Assembly (NCBI GenBank): GCA_035628995.1
Contig: DASPIR010000030.1
Coordinates: forward strand, 111,824-175,823
Direction of reading: 5' to 3'
Length of the DNA: 64,000 nt
Source: Clostridia bacterium
GTDB lineage: Bacteria; Bacillota; Clostridia; Lutisporales; Lutisporaceae
Under the pieces are notes generated by a model. The model was not told the origin of the DNA. It made no database searches and saw only the letters and a program-made list of their open reading frames with translations. The position numbers and the translations under genes are program-made. Shown here in pieces: positions 9,611 to 19,945 of this stretch (within the stretch, counting starts at the first letter, position 1; each line of letters opens with the position of its first letter).

Positions 9611-12600
9611 ATGAAGAAGACACTCGCGTTGGTCTTAGCTCTTGCTATGGTATTCTCAACAATAACAGTAGCATTTGCTGAAGGCACAATCGGTGCAGAC
9701 GCTCAGATCTGTTCAGATCTGGGAATGCTCAAAGGTTCAACCGGTACAGTAGATGCAGCTTATACTGCAACTGCTCCAACAAGAATACAGGCAGCGGTTA
9801 TGGTTTTAAGACTTAGGGGTCTTGAAGCAGACGCTCTGGCTTTCCCAGGCGAAGCTAATTTCACAGATGGAAACATAGCTTGGGCAGAAGGCAGCAATTT
9901 ACTTGCTTACTTGAAAGCTAACCCACAGCTCGGCTGGGGTGGTAATCCTGACGGAAGCTTCAACCCATCAGGTCTTATGACAGCTCAGGCTTACTACAAA
10001 GTAATGCTTGAAGCTCTTGGTTACAAGCAGAACACAGCTGAAGTTGTAGGCGATTTTGCTTATGCTGATGTAGTTACATTCGCAGCCAGCAAGGGTCTTA
10101 CAAAGGTAGCAGCAGTTACTAATTTCACAGTTAATGACCTTGCTACAGCTACAGTTGAAACTTTAAATGCTAACATGAAGGATGGCGGCAAGACTCTTGT
10201 TGCTACACTCGTAGAAGCTGGCAAAGTTGACAAAGCTAAAGCAGTTGCAGCTGGCCTTTATACTGATGTATTAACAACTACAGCAGCTAAATTGGATTCA
10301 GTTTCAACATTAGGTAACAGCTCAGTATTGGTTGAGTTTGACGGCGATGTTGAAAAAGCATTTGCTGAAAACGTAGCTAACTACAAAGTTGTTGAAAAAG
10401 GAACAACTACAGCAGTAGAAGTTAAGGCAGCTGTTCTTGACGGAACTGAATTAGTAGTTCTTGAAACACCAGCTCTTACAGCTGGTAAGGCTTATACACT
10501 CACAGTAGCTGGTGCATCAAAGAACTTTGCAGGTATTGCAAAGGACAGCAGTGCTCCTGAAATTGATGATGTAGACAGTGCTGACACAGAAAGAGTAGTT
10601 GTTACATTCACAACTAGCATGGATCTTGCTACAGCTCTTGACAAAGCTAACTATGCAATAGAAGGCGTAACAATTGAGAGCATAGCTTGGGATGATGCTG
10701 ATGGCGCAAGAGACGCTGTAGAACTTACTACAAAAGGTCTTGTTGCTAGCAAAACTTACAAGGTTGCAGTTACAAACGTAAAGAGCATTGACGCTGTTAC
10801 TATGAAATCAGACAGCATGAACTTCGTTGCTAAGTCTGATAAGAAAGCTCCAAGGCTCGATACTGATAATGACAATACTTTTGTTGATACAAACACAAGA
10901 ATAGTTGTTACATTTACTGATGATAATGAGCTTACAAAGGAAAGCGCTGAAAACTTAGCTAACTACAAGCTCGAAATCGGCAATACTACAAACACTCTCG
11001 AAATCACTGCTGCTAAGTTAGTAGAATTTGATGACAATGATTTGAGAGTAGAACTTACAACAGTTCCACAGAAGAACAACCAGAAGTATGAACTTCATGT
11101 TAGCAACATAGTTGACACTTCAGTTCTTGCTAACAAGATGGCTAAAGAAGAGACAATTAACCTCTACGGTGAAGATGTAGATGAAGATGCTCCTGAATTA
11201 GTTGGAATGGAATATCTTTCCAAGAATTTAGTAGATGTTGAGTTTGATGATGACAGCAGATTGGATACTACTTCAATTCTTGATATAAACAACTATGAAT
11301 TCGATAATGATGTAGTAGTTGAAAAGGCTGAACTTGCAGATGCAGATGATGCTGACAATATGGTTGTTAGACTTACAGTAAGCGATCTTGGTGAAGAAAG
11401 CAGATATGAAATTACTGTAGAAAATATCGCTGACGAGTATGGCAATGTAATGGATAAGCCAGAAGACGATCAGGAAACTTATGATAAGGAAGACGTAGCA
11501 AGAGTTGCTGGACTTCTTAGAGCAGAAGCTACAAGTGACACTGAAATAGTACTTCACTTCCAGTACAAAGATCTTGTTGAAGCTACTGCTGAAGACGTAG
11601 CTAACTACGAAATCGACGGCGACATTGGAACTCCAAGTAAAGCTTCCTATGACGACGAAGACAACACAGTAACATTGACAACAGAAGAAATGGATGCTAA
11701 TGCAGAATATGAAATAACAATAAACGGAGTTACGGACATAGCTGGTAATGAGATTGTTGACTTAACTGCTGATGTTGTTGTTGCATCAACTGAAAACGAC
11801 ACAGAAGCTCCTGAAATTGATGAAATTGAATCCGATTTCAGCACTATAGTAGTTGTAACATTCAACGAAGCTATGGAAGTTGACCCAGCAGCATATACGG
11901 CTGTTGGTGGCTTGGAAATTGAAATAGACATCAATGGTGCAACAGTTGGTGGAAACGTATTTGGAACATATGCAGTATCAGGTGACGAAGATGATACAGT
12001 TCTTGAGTTCACAGTACCTGCATTTTTAGATGATAAAGATGTAGAACTGGTTAGCACAACTGCTGTTGACCTGGCTGGAAACGCTGCTGATGTAGACGAA
12101 GATGGTATCGAATTCTCAGCATCAGACGAACCAGTTGATGCTATCGAATTGGATACATGGGATCAGACAGATGTATTCACTTTCGAACTCCAGTACAGTG
12201 CAAAGGTTAGACTCATTAACTCACTTTTAGATCAAGTTTCTGATGGTGGATATGACTTCACTATCGAAGTTGATGATGATGACAAGACATTGGTAACTCT
12301 TACATCAGACGATGAGTTGGAAGTTGATGACGAGATATACCTCATACTTGACAACATGCTTGTGGGCTTCCACGGAGAACCTGTAGCTGACACTGATAAA
12401 AATGAAGCTGGAACTGCTAATTCAGCAACATATCTTGAAGTTGAACTTGAAGATGAAGACGAGCCATTCATTGAATCAGTAAAAGCAACTGATAGAACAA
12501 CAGTAGATATTACCTTCAGCGAAGACCTGGAAGATGCAGGTTCTTGGATAATCGCATACGAAGATGAAGATGGCGATATGCAGGATATGACTATCGGTAC

Positions 12601-13315
12601 TCCAGAACTTGACGATAACGTAGTAACATTAACACTTACTAATGAAATATTCGAGTCCGACATGGTGTATACTCTCATCGTAACAGATCTTCCTAAGGAT
12701 CTTACAGGAAATGAAATGGATGCTGAGACTGGGGAAGACGAAAATGATGACGGAGTATATGACTTCGCAGGAACTGATGTAGTAGGTACTGATGCTTACA
12801 TTACTGGTGTTAAGGTTGTAAACGGTACTAAGTTTAAGGTATATACAAGTGCAGATGTTACAGTTGCTACACAGGACGTATATTTAACCTCATTTGCTAC
12901 AGCTGAAACTGACGAAACTGACGAGTTCTTATTTGTAGCTGGTACAGTTACAGTAGCTACTTACGATGATATACCAACATCCGTACTTGCTGTTGATAAT
13001 GACTACAAAGTAACAATCAACGGTATGGAATATGAATTCGAAGGCGTAGTTGAAAATGACATCGATGTAGACTATGATGACGGTGCAAATGTCGCAGTTG
13101 AAGGCGATGAACTCTTCGAATTTGACTTTGATGATATGGAAGAAAACGACTTAGTTGTAGTTCTTGGCAATACTAACGCAGCTGCAGAAGTTGACGCAAA
13201 CGAAGAAGCTGTTATAGATGCTGCAACAATCAGTGGAGAAGTTGAAATACTTGTTATGAGAGGCAACGTAGTACTCTTCTACTTGCCAAACTTCGACCTG
13301 GAAGATTTGAGATAA
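9611..13315 (+). CDS. Large S-layer protein (SLP-1)
   Basis: 1234 residues. The signal peptide is about 1-23 (MKKTLALVLALAMVFSTITV...). Residues about 28-215 form divergent SLH-like modules (TRIQAAVMVLRLRGLE; LGWGGNPDGSFNP; AYYKVMLEALGYKQ) that should anchor it to wall polymer. The remainder is a chain of Ig-like modules of about 100 residues, each with the motif V.VTF...M or VDI.FSE, very rich in Asp and Glu. The composition suggests a calcium-binding or otherwise cation-stabilised lattice. It ends VVLFYLPNFDLEDLR. A close paralogue lies in inverted orientation at 44602-48288 and a more distant one at 35924. Strong promoter, ribosome site and terminator all fit high expression. Confidence 0.9.
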   Translation: MKKTLALVLALAMVFSTITVAFAEGTIGADAQICSDLGMLKGSTGTVDAAYTATAPTRIQAAVMVLRLRGLEADALAFPGEANFTDGNIAWAEGSNLLAYLKANPQLGWGGNPDGSFNPSGLMTAQAYYKVMLEALGYKQNTAEVVGDFAYADVVTFAASKGLTKVAAVTNFTVNDLATATVETLNANMKDGGKTLVATLVEAGKVDKAKAVAAGLYTDVLTTTAAKLDSVSTLGNSSVLVEFDGDVEKAFAENVANYKVVEKGTTTAVEVKAAVLDGTELVVLETPALTAGKAYTLTVAGASKNFAGIAKDSSAPEIDDVDSADTERVVVTFTTSMDLATALDKANYAIEGVTIESIAWDDADGARDAVELTTKGLVASKTYKVAVTNVKSIDAVTMKSDSMNFVAKSDKKAPRLDTDNDNTFVDTNTRIVVTFTDDNELTKESAENLANYKLEIGNTTNTLEITAAKLVEFDDNDLRVELTTVPQKNNQKYELHVSNIVDTSVLANKMAKEETINLYGEDVDEDAPELVGMEYLSKNLVDVEFDDDSRLDTTSILDINNYEFDNDVVVEKAELADADDADNMVVRLTVSDLGEESRYEITVENIADEYGNVMDKPEDDQETYDKEDVARVAGLLRAEATSDTEIVLHFQYKDLVEATAEDVANYEIDGDIGTPSKASYDDEDNTVTLTTEEMDANAEYEITINGVTDIAGNEIVDLTADVVVASTENDTEAPEIDEIESDFSTIVVVTFNEAMEVDPAAYTAVGGLEIEIDINGATVGGNVFGTYAVSGDEDDTVLEFTVPAFLDDKDVELVSTTAVDLAGNAADVDEDGIEFSASDEPVDAIELDTWDQTDVFTFELQYSAKVRLINSLLDQVSDGGYDFTIEVDDDDKTLVTLTSDDELEVDDEIYLILDNMLVGFHGEPVADTDKNEAGTANSATYLEVELEDEDEPFIESVKATDRTTVDITFSEDLEDAGSWIIAYEDEDGDMQDMTIGTPELDDNVVTLTLTNEIFESDMVYTLIVTDLPKDLTGNEMDAETGEDENDDGVYDFAGTDVVGTDAYITGVKVVNGTKFKVYTSADVTVATQDVYLTSFATAETDETDEFLFVAGTVTVATYDDIPTSVLAVDNDYKVTINGMEYEFEGVVENDIDVDYDDGANVAVEGDELFEFDFDDMEENDLVVVLGNTNAAAEVDANEEAVIDAATISGEVEILVMRGNVVLFYLPNFDLEDLR

Positions 13316-13327
13316 TCTCAGACCATT

Positions 13328-13363
13328 AAGAAGGATGAGCGAAAGCTTATCCTTCTTTTTTTC
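13328..13363 (+). terminator. Rho-independent terminator of SLP-1
   Basis: Stem AAGAAGGATGAGC / GCTTATCCTTCTT around GAAA, then a T run. The sequence resembles the terminator of the paralogue SLP-2 at 44562, so it was probably duplicated with the gene. Confidence 0.9.
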
Positions 13364-13462
13364 TGCACAAATTTGTATTTGTATTATATCTGCTGTCGTT
13401 TTATTGTATAATATGTATATATATTGAATAGAATGTCAATTAACTAAGTTGAGGTGTATGAA

Positions 13463-15889
13463 ATGAATGAACTGAAAGAAAAGATCAACCCCTTGGATTA
13501 TACTCTTCTCGCACTTGTATCTATTATCATTGTAGTCATTCCGTTTTATAGAGGGCTGTTTTTTAGGGAAAACTATTTGCCGGCAGTTATTGTAACTTCA
13601 TTGCTATTTTTGCTCATGTCAGCCCTAATGATTTATAAGAGACTCCGCATTTTTGAGAACTTTATGGATATTGCTATTCTGGGTTTAGTTACCGCCTATT
13701 TTATATCTTTCATATTTGGCATATCTAAAATGGATAGCCTGGATGGTTTGCTGAAGTATGCAGCAGCCTTCATGTTTTATAAGATAGCTTACCATGCAGC
13801 AAAAAATAGTAAGCTTAGACAATGGCTTCTGAATGTCTTGATATTCTCAGGCTTTCTTATATCCCTAGTATCAATGCTTGGGTCAGCAGATATAGTAAAG
13901 ATAAATGGAATATTCGGATGGGGTCAAAGGCTAAACGGGCTATATCAGTATCCTAATGCTACAGCTGCTGTACTTAGTGCAGTTTTTCTACTTAATATTA
14001 TTATGATACTTAATATAAAGAACAAGCATGTAAAGGCATTATACATAGTATCTGCTGCGACTATATTTCTCACTTTCATGGAAACAAGGTCAAGGGGTGG
14101 CATGCTTTCCATGATGGCGGCATGGTTATTAGCTTTAATCCTGCTTAGGGGAAGAGACAGGCTCAAGCTGATCTTATACTCGGCATTATGCGGTATATTG
14201 GCATTTGCGGCATATAACAAGGTTTATGACACTTTTATAAGTAAAAGTGGGTTCCTGTCTATTTACGCTTTATTTGTATTAGCTTCTGCCGCCTTTGGAT
14301 ACCTGGCTGTCCTATTAGAAAAGTATCTGGAGAGAATAAACGAAAGATATATAGGCAAAACACTCATGGGCATTTTCGCAGTCGCAGTCGTGGCAGTTAT
14401 AGCTGCATTTAACATTACAATGCCTTTACAGCTGTCAAATGCGCTGCCTATAAGTGAATATCAAATATTTCAGATTAAACCGGCCAGCTCCTATATAGCC
14501 ACAATAAATGCCGAAAGCGGCAATGGGATAGATTCGCGGATGGCTGTGTCAATTGACAGTATTGATGGTGCAAGGGTCAAGACAAACATTTATAACAATC
14601 AGTTAGAAATAAATGAAGATAAGGATATGCAGATTGAATTTAATACCTTGGAAACTACAAGTTACATAGTACTCAACATCGGGGTAGGCACACAAGGAAA
14701 TGATATTCAAGTAGATAAGTTTACAATCAAGGAGAAATCCACTGGGCAGCTTATAGAGAATGTAAAGTTGAACTATAGGTTTATACCAGATGATATAGCT
14801 AAGAAGATTAATGAAATAAGCTTGAAGACAGAAAGCTCATCTGAGAGACTAGTATTCGTAAAAGATGGTATTGAGATGTTTAAGGACTATATGTTCGTTG
14901 GTACAGGGGCAAAGGGCTGGAGGATATTATATCCTAAGTATCAATCATATAGGTATAGTTCAAATGAAGCACATAACTATTACCTTCAGACTGCCATTGA
15001 ATCGGGTGTTCTTGGTATTGTCTCAGTAATCGCACTGCTGGTTATTATTACAGCAGCATCTTATAAAGTCTATAGGAAAGATGAAGCAAACAGAAATATA
15101 ATAATAAGTGTTTTCATTGCTACATTCGCCCTTCTTGCGCATGCTTTAATTGACTTTGATTTATCTTACTATGCAATATTACTGCTGCTATTTGCGCTTC
15201 TAGGGCTGTTATCAAGCTTTACAAATCAGCAGGAGGTAATGACGATCAAATCTGGCCGGACAAACATAAGCACCTATATAGGTGCTGTACTAGCTGTGGT
15301 TGTGCTATTAGTATCATCATCTAACTATTCCGGATTAATTGATGGTGACAGAGGCGCTAAACTAATGGATACAGACATAGGTAAAGCAAAGGAATATATT
15401 GAAAAATCTATAAAGAAAGACTTCTATAATCCAAATAATATAGTTAATTACAATCAATTACTGGCGTATGAAGGTGAAAAAGATAAAGATAAGAGTAAGA
15501 TAACAAATGCATATGAAAACTATTTAAACCTTGAAAGAATAGACCCATATAAAGTGAAGTATTACCAAACGATGCTTAGCTTCTACTTAAAGCATGGGTA
15601 CCTGGATGAGGCCAATGGAATCATGGACAGAGCGATCGAACTTCAACCCTTAGACCCGCAGAACTATGAATCGAAGGTGTCTATTGGCACCAATATTATG
15701 TCAATATTTATGAAGAATAAAGACTATAAGAAGGCGCTTGAATACTGTACAAATATTATTAACACAGAAGAGCATTATATAAATGTAAACAAACGTGTAC
15801 TTACACCCTTTGAGCTTACTGAAAAGACCAAGTCACTTATTAGTAATGCTAAAGAACTAAAGCCGGAATTAGAACAAAAAACTAAGTAG
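13463..15889 (+). CDS. O-antigen ligase/polymerase (Wzy_C family) with TPR-like tail
   Basis: 808 residues. I chose the ATG at 13463 after TTGAGGTG rather than the GTG inside that ribosome site. There are about 11-13 membrane segments. The central part has motifs typical of the Wzy/WaaL family: RLNGLYQYPNATAAVL near residue 160, METRSRGGMLSMMAAW near 210, then after a large outside loop GTGAKGWRILYP and SNEAHNYYLQTAIESGVLG. The last 170 or so residues are soluble helical repeats resembling TPRs. Such proteins polymerise or transfer lipid-linked glycans at the outer face of the membrane. Given the flanking S-layer genes, transfer of glycan to S-layer protein is possible, but polymerisation is equally so. 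Confidence 0.8.
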   Translation: MNELKEKINPLDYTLLALVSIIIVVIPFYRGLFFRENYLPAVIVTSLLFLLMSALMIYKRLRIFENFMDIAILGLVTAYFISFIFGISKMDSLDGLLKYAAAFMFYKIAYHAAKNSKLRQWLLNVLIFSGFLISLVSMLGSADIVKINGIFGWGQRLNGLYQYPNATAAVLSAVFLLNIIMILNIKNKHVKALYIVSAATIFLTFMETRSRGGMLSMMAAWLLALILLRGRDRLKLILYSALCGILAFAAYNKVYDTFISKSGFLSIYALFVLASAAFGYLAVLLEKYLERINERYIGKTLMGIFAVAVVAVIAAFNITMPLQLSNALPISEYQIFQIKPASSYIATINAESGNGIDSRMAVSIDSIDGARVKTNIYNNQLEINEDKDMQIEFNTLETTSYIVLNIGVGTQGNDIQVDKFTIKEKSTGQLIENVKLNYRFIPDDIAKKINEISLKTESSSERLVFVKDGIEMFKDYMFVGTGAKGWRILYPKYQSYRYSSNEAHNYYLQTAIESGVLGIVSVIALLVIITAASYKVYRKDEANRNIIISVFIATFALLAHALIDFDLSYYAILLLLFALLGLLSSFTNQQEVMTIKSGRTNISTYIGAVLAVVVLLVSSSNYSGLIDGDRGAKLMDTDIGKAKEYIEKSIKKDFYNPNNIVNYNQLLAYEGEKDKDKSKITNAYENYLNLERIDPYKVKYYQTMLSFYLKHGYLDEANGIMDRAIELQPLDPQNYESKVSIGTNIMSIFMKNKDYKKALEYCTNIINTEEHYINVNKRVLTPFELTEKTKSLISNAKELKPELEQKTK

Positions 15890-15997
15890 TATAGGTATAT
15901 GTTGGTTCATTGTGCAGGATTTTTATCATTAAAAGTAGAATAAAACAAATGCTTGCTATTTATTTGATGATTATTAGCAATAGTGAGGAGAGCGGCT

Positions 15998-16837
15998 ATG
16001 AAAGTTTTGATTACCGGCTGTACCGGTATGCTAGGCTCGGATTTAGTGAAGGCTTGCAGCAGTACGCATGAAGTAGTAGGCACGTGCTCTGAAGACTTTG
16101 ATATAACAAGTCTGAAAGAAACACAGGATTATATCAAGCATATTAAACCGGATGTGATAATCCACTCTGCTGCCTTTACTGATGTTGATGGTTGTGAGAG
16201 TAATATTGATAAAGCTTTTGTGATTAATGCCCTAGGTACAAGAAACATAGCTTTAGCCGCCAATGAGGTAAATGCCTCAGTAGCCTATATTAGTACCGAC
16301 TATGTTTATGACGGTACTAAGGATTCGCCCTACTTTGAATATGATACAGTTAACCCTTTAAGTATATATGGGAAAAGCAAGCTTGAGGGGGAGAATTTCA
16401 TAAAATCATTAAAAGGGAGATTTTATATTATAAGAACCTCATGGCTTTTTGGCAATAATGGAAAAAACTTTGTGAAAACTATGCTGGAGCTTTCAAAGAC
16501 AAAGGATACACTGAATATAGTAAATGACCAGATAGGATCACCAACATATACGCCTGACCTTGCTGAAGCTATAAATGAGTTAATAATGAGCGAACGTTAT
16601 GGGATATATCATATTACAAACAGTGGATATTGCTCGTGGTTTGACTTTGCCAGAGAGATATTCAAGTTTGCAGGTATAGATCATATGAACCTGGAGGCTA
16701 TAACAACTGAAACTCTTGGCAGACCGGCACCTAGACCAAGGAACTCCAGACTAGAAAAGTTTTACTGGAAGCTCAATGGGTTTGAAGAGTTGAGGTCATA
16801 TAAGGAAGCTGTTGCAGAGTATATCACTAAATTATAA
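15998..16837 (+). CDS. rfbD: dTDP-4-dehydrorhamnose reductase
   Basis: The last step of dTDP-L-rhamnose synthesis: NAD(P)H reduction of dTDP-4-dehydro-L-rhamnose. 279 residues; the ATG at 15998 follows GAGGAG. The Rossmann motif is GCTGMLGS at about 7-14. The catalytic pair is Tyr124 and Lys128 (YGKSK), and STDYVYDG is the usual substrate-loop motif. It begins the run rfbD-rfbA-rfbB, each gene with its own ribosome site and gaps of about 100 bases. rfbC is displaced by 12 kb. Confidence 0.96.
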   Translation: MKVLITGCTGMLGSDLVKACSSTHEVVGTCSEDFDITSLKETQDYIKHIKPDVIIHSAAFTDVDGCESNIDKAFVINALGTRNIALAANEVNASVAYISTDYVYDGTKDSPYFEYDTVNPLSIYGKSKLEGENFIKSLKGRFYIIRTSWLFGNNGKNFVKTMLELSKTKDTLNIVNDQIGSPTYTPDLAEAINELIMSERYGIYHITNSGYCSWFDFAREIFKFAGIDHMNLEAITTETLGRPAPRPRNSRLEKFYWKLNGFEELRSYKEAVAEYITKL

Positions 16838-16849
16838 CTACTGGAATAT

Positions 16850-16880
16850 GTCATCCTGAGCTAAGCGAAGGATCTTAGAC
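16850..16880. repeat. Dispersed GTCATYCTGAG-type repeat
   Basis: GTCATCCTGAGC, TAAGCGAAGGATCTTAGAC: a single arm of the family also seen at 35572, 39337, 48725 and 63581. It lies between rfbD and rfbA. Confidence 0.7.
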
Positions 16881-16933
16881 TTAAAGAGATACGATACCAA
16901 TTAAAAACAAATGATTATTAGGGGGATTATGAA

Positions 16934-17803
16934 ATGAAAGGTATAATACTTGCGGGGGGCGCCGGGACAAGGCTTTACCCAATAACAAAATCAGTTTCAA
17001 AACAGATACTTCCTATCTATGACAAGCCTATGATATACTACCCTTTGTCGGTACTAATGCTGGCTGGCATTAGAGATATACTTCTAATTTCTACTCCAAG
17101 GGATATTGGAACATATAAAGAGCTATTAGGTGATGGAAATCAAATAGGTATTAATCTTTCATATGAAATTCAAGAGCATCCTAGAGGACTTGCAGATGCT
17201 TTCATTGTTGGGGAAAAATTTATAGGCAGTGATAAAGTTTGTTTGATTCTAGGAGACAATATATTCTATGGGCAGAGCTTTTCAGAGATTCTTAAAAGAG
17301 CTGTTGATAGAGAAAACGGAGCTACTATATTCGGTTATTACGTAAAGAACCCCGGAGAATTTGGGGTAGTTGAGTTTGATAAAAGCAATAATGCAGTTTC
17401 TATAGAAGAAAAGCCGGAGCAGCCCAAATCCAGCTATGCAGTTCCGGGCTTATATTTCTATGATAATAGCGTAATTGATATTGCTAAGAATGTAAAACCT
17501 TCAGCACGAGGTGAAATTGAGATAACTTCTGTAAACAATGAGTACTTAAGAAGAGGGCAGCTTAAAGTGGAATTGTTCGGTAGAGGCATGGCATGGCTTG
17601 ATACGGGAACTCACAGAGGACTATTGGAAGCGAGCAACTTTGTAGAAGCGGTTCAGAACAGACAGGGGTTGTATGTAGCTTGTATAGAGGAGATTGCATA
17701 CAGGAAGGGATATATCTCAAAAGAACAGTTGCTAGATGTAGCTAGTTTGCTTGAAAAGACGGATTATGGGAAATATCTCATAAGCATCGCAGAAGGTGTA
17801 TAA
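16934..17803 (+). CDS. rfbA: Glucose-1-phosphate thymidylyltransferase
   Basis: Makes dTDP-glucose from dTTP and glucose-1-phosphate, the first step of the dTDP-rhamnose route. 289 residues, the normal length. The nucleotide-binding motif [20 protein letters not shown] starts at residue 8, followed by [19 protein letters not shown] (metal and sugar binding) and EEKP. Its glucose-1-phosphate would come from the phosphoglucomutase at 57881. Start ATG after AGGGGG. Confidence 0.97.
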   Translation: MKGIILAGGAGTRLYPITKSVSKQILPIYDKPMIYYPLSVLMLAGIRDILLISTPRDIGTYKELLGDGNQIGINLSYEIQEHPRGLADAFIVGEKFIGSDKVCLILGDNIFYGQSFSEILKRAVDRENGATIFGYYVKNPGEFGVVEFDKSNNAVSIEEKPEQPKSSYAVPGLYFYDNSVIDIAKNVKPSARGEIEITSVNNEYLRRGQLKVELFGRGMAWLDTGTHRGLLEASNFVEAVQNRQGLYVACIEEIAYRKGYISKEQLLDVASLLEKTDYGKYLISIAEGV

Positions 17804-17915
17804 AGACGGGAAACAACTATCAAAGAAATAGATTAGTGGAGCTTAGGATTGGCATCTTACTGATTTCGAGTAACAGTACTGAATACTAAGTACTGATTAA
17901 TTCTGGAGGATAAAC

Positions 17916-18971
17916 ATGAAGACATATTTGGTAACAGGTGGAGCGGGCTTTATTGGATCGAACTTTATTCATTATATGTTAAAGAAGTATTCAGATATTA
18001 GAATAATTAATCTAGATAAGTTAACTTATGCAGGCAATCTGGAAAATCTAAAGGATACGGGAAGTAATCCTGCTTATACATTTATTCACGCAGATATATG
18101 TGACAAAGACGCAGTAACGAAGATATTTCAAGAAAATGCTATTGATTATGTGATTAATTTTGCGGCAGAGTCACATGTTGACAGGAGTATAAGAGAACCA
18201 GAAGTATTTGTAACAACAAATGTGCTTGGTACAGTCACATTATTAAATGCATCAAAAAATGCATGGGAAACAGGAACTGGGTTTATGGAAGGCAAAAAGT
18301 TCCTTCAAGTGTCCACTGATGAGGTATATGGCTCATTGGGATCAACAGGATATTTTACGGAGGAAACCCCACTGGATCCCCACAGCCCGTATTCATCGAG
18401 TAAAACATCTGCAGATCTTATGGTAAAAGCATACTATGATACTTATAAAATGCCAGTTAACATCACTCGCTGTTCAAACAATTACGGACCATACCAGTTT
18501 CCTGAAAAGCTGATACCTCTGGTAATTAACAACTGTTTAAACAAGAGAGCATTACCTGTCTATGGCGATGGTATGAATATAAGGGATTGGTTATATGTAG
18601 ATGACCATTGTAAGGCAATTGATATGGTTATAAATAACGGCAGATTAGGGGAGGTCTATAATATTGGCGGCCACAATGAACGAACGAATATATACATTGT
18701 GAAAGCTATCATTGACTATATAAACAAGAATGTGGATAATACAGTGACAGAAAAGCTGATAAAGTATGTTGAGGATAGAAAAGGTCACGATAGAAGGTAT
18801 GGTATAGACCCAGCTAAAATAAAAAAAGAACTTGGATGGTATCCAGAAACTAGTTTTGAAGTGGGAATAGAAAAGACAATAAAATGGTATCTCGATAATA
18901 AAGCCTGGATGGAAAGCATTACGACAGGGGAGTATCAGAATTATTATATAAAGATGTATGAAAGCAAATAA
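17916..18971 (+). CDS. rfbB: dTDP-glucose 4,6-dehydratase
   Basis: Converts dTDP-glucose to dTDP-4-keto-6-deoxyglucose. 351 residues. NAD motif TGGAGFIGSNF at 7-17; STDEVYGS supplies the Asp-Glu acid/base pair; Tyr159 and Lys163 (YSSSK) complete the active site. RCSNNYGPYQFPEKLIPL is the standard substrate motif. Its product is a branch point: RfbC/RfbD take it to rhamnose, and the DegT-type aminotransferase at 25600 could take it toward a dTDP-amino sugar. Start ATG after GGAGG. Confidence 0.97.
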   Translation: MKTYLVTGGAGFIGSNFIHYMLKKYSDIRIINLDKLTYAGNLENLKDTGSNPAYTFIHADICDKDAVTKIFQENAIDYVINFAAESHVDRSIREPEVFVTTNVLGTVTLLNASKNAWETGTGFMEGKKFLQVSTDEVYGSLGSTGYFTEETPLDPHSPYSSSKTSADLMVKAYYDTYKMPVNITRCSNNYGPYQFPEKLIPLVINNCLNKRALPVYGDGMNIRDWLYVDDHCKAIDMVINNGRLGEVYNIGGHNERTNIYIVKAIIDYINKNVDNTVTEKLIKYVEDRKGHDRRYGIDPAKIKKELGWYPETSFEVGIEKTIKWYLDNKAWMESITTGEYQNYYIKMYESK

Positions 18972-19085
18972 TGCTTACCCAATATTGATTGAAGCAATTG
19001 CCTTGAAAATTAGGCACAGCGTAATGTAAACTAATAGACTTGATGTAAAAATAATCAAAAATACCAGCATACAGGAGGTACATAT

Positions 19086-19884
19086 ATGAGAATTGGCATT
19101 ATTGATACGGGACAAATGAGTGTTGGCATTACACAAGTATTTATATCTAAGGGTTATGAATTAACTGTTATCGGTAGAAATACTGATAGTATAAATAATT
19201 TTAGAAAAAAAAATAGATCGTAATTTAGATAAATTAGTTGAAAAGCAGAAGATATCGGATTTAGATAAAAATGAATATACTTCGCTAATTAATACTCATT
19301 TAGATTATGATGTAATTATGGGCTCAGATATTATAATTGAAGCAGTAATAGAAGATATTAATGTTAAAAAAGATATTTTTAAGAAGCTAGATGGTATATG
19401 CGATAGTGATACTATTTTAGCAACTAATACATCTTCATTATCTATAACTGAATTAGCAGCTGTTACAAAAAGACCGGAGAAAGTGATAGGAATGCACTTT
19501 TTTAATCCAGCGCCAATAATGAAATTAGTTGAAGTTGTAAGAGGTCTATCAACTTCAAATGAAACGTTTGATAAAGTTAAAGACACAGCGGGATTCGCAG
19601 TAAACAGAATATTAATACCAATGATAAATGAAGCTATATGCGTATTAAGCGAAGGCACAGCTTCTAAAGAAGATATTGATGAATCTATGAAATTAGGTGC
19701 AAATCATCCAATGGGCCCATTAGAATTATCTGATTTTATTGGAAATGATGTTGTACTGGCAATAATGGAAATTCTATATAGAGAAACAGGAGATAGCAAA
19801 TATAGACCATGTCCATTATTGAGGAAGATGGTAAGAGCAGGTTGTGTTGGAAAAAAGGAAAATAAAGGGTTTTATTCTTATTAA
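19086..19884 (+). pseudogene. Decayed 3-hydroxybutyryl-CoA dehydrogenase (hbd) gene
   Basis: The frame opens well (ribosome site, MRIGIIDTGQMSVGI...) but breaks in a run of nine A residues at 19205-19213. One A fewer would restore KKIDRNLDKLVEKQKI and the whole downstream frame. The C-terminal part is unmistakable: NTSSLSITELAAVTKRP, GMHFFNPAPIMKLVEV, NRILIPMINEA, GANHPMGPLELSDFIGNDV, GDSKYRPCPLLRKMVRAG. Two further defects point to real decay and not only a sequencing error. The dinucleotide motif GxGxxG is changed to DTGQMS, and about 14-15 residues (normally IGKDPVEVAEAP-like) are missing between DKVKDT and AGFAVNR. It lies between rfbB and the ABC exporter genes, an odd place for a butyrate-pathway gene. 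Confidence 0.88.
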
Positions 19885-19945
19885 CTCTTCAGCTGCTTGT
19901 GAGATTTAAGCTGTTAAGTTTTAATAGATTTATTGGAGGAACATA

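Noticed and set aside
12232..12678. Long antisense open frames inside the S-layer genes (also at 11647, 45383 and 47555)
   Set aside because: They result from the biased Asp/Glu/Thr/Val codon use of the S-layer genes. They lack ribosome sites and their products are low-complexity Ser/Thr.
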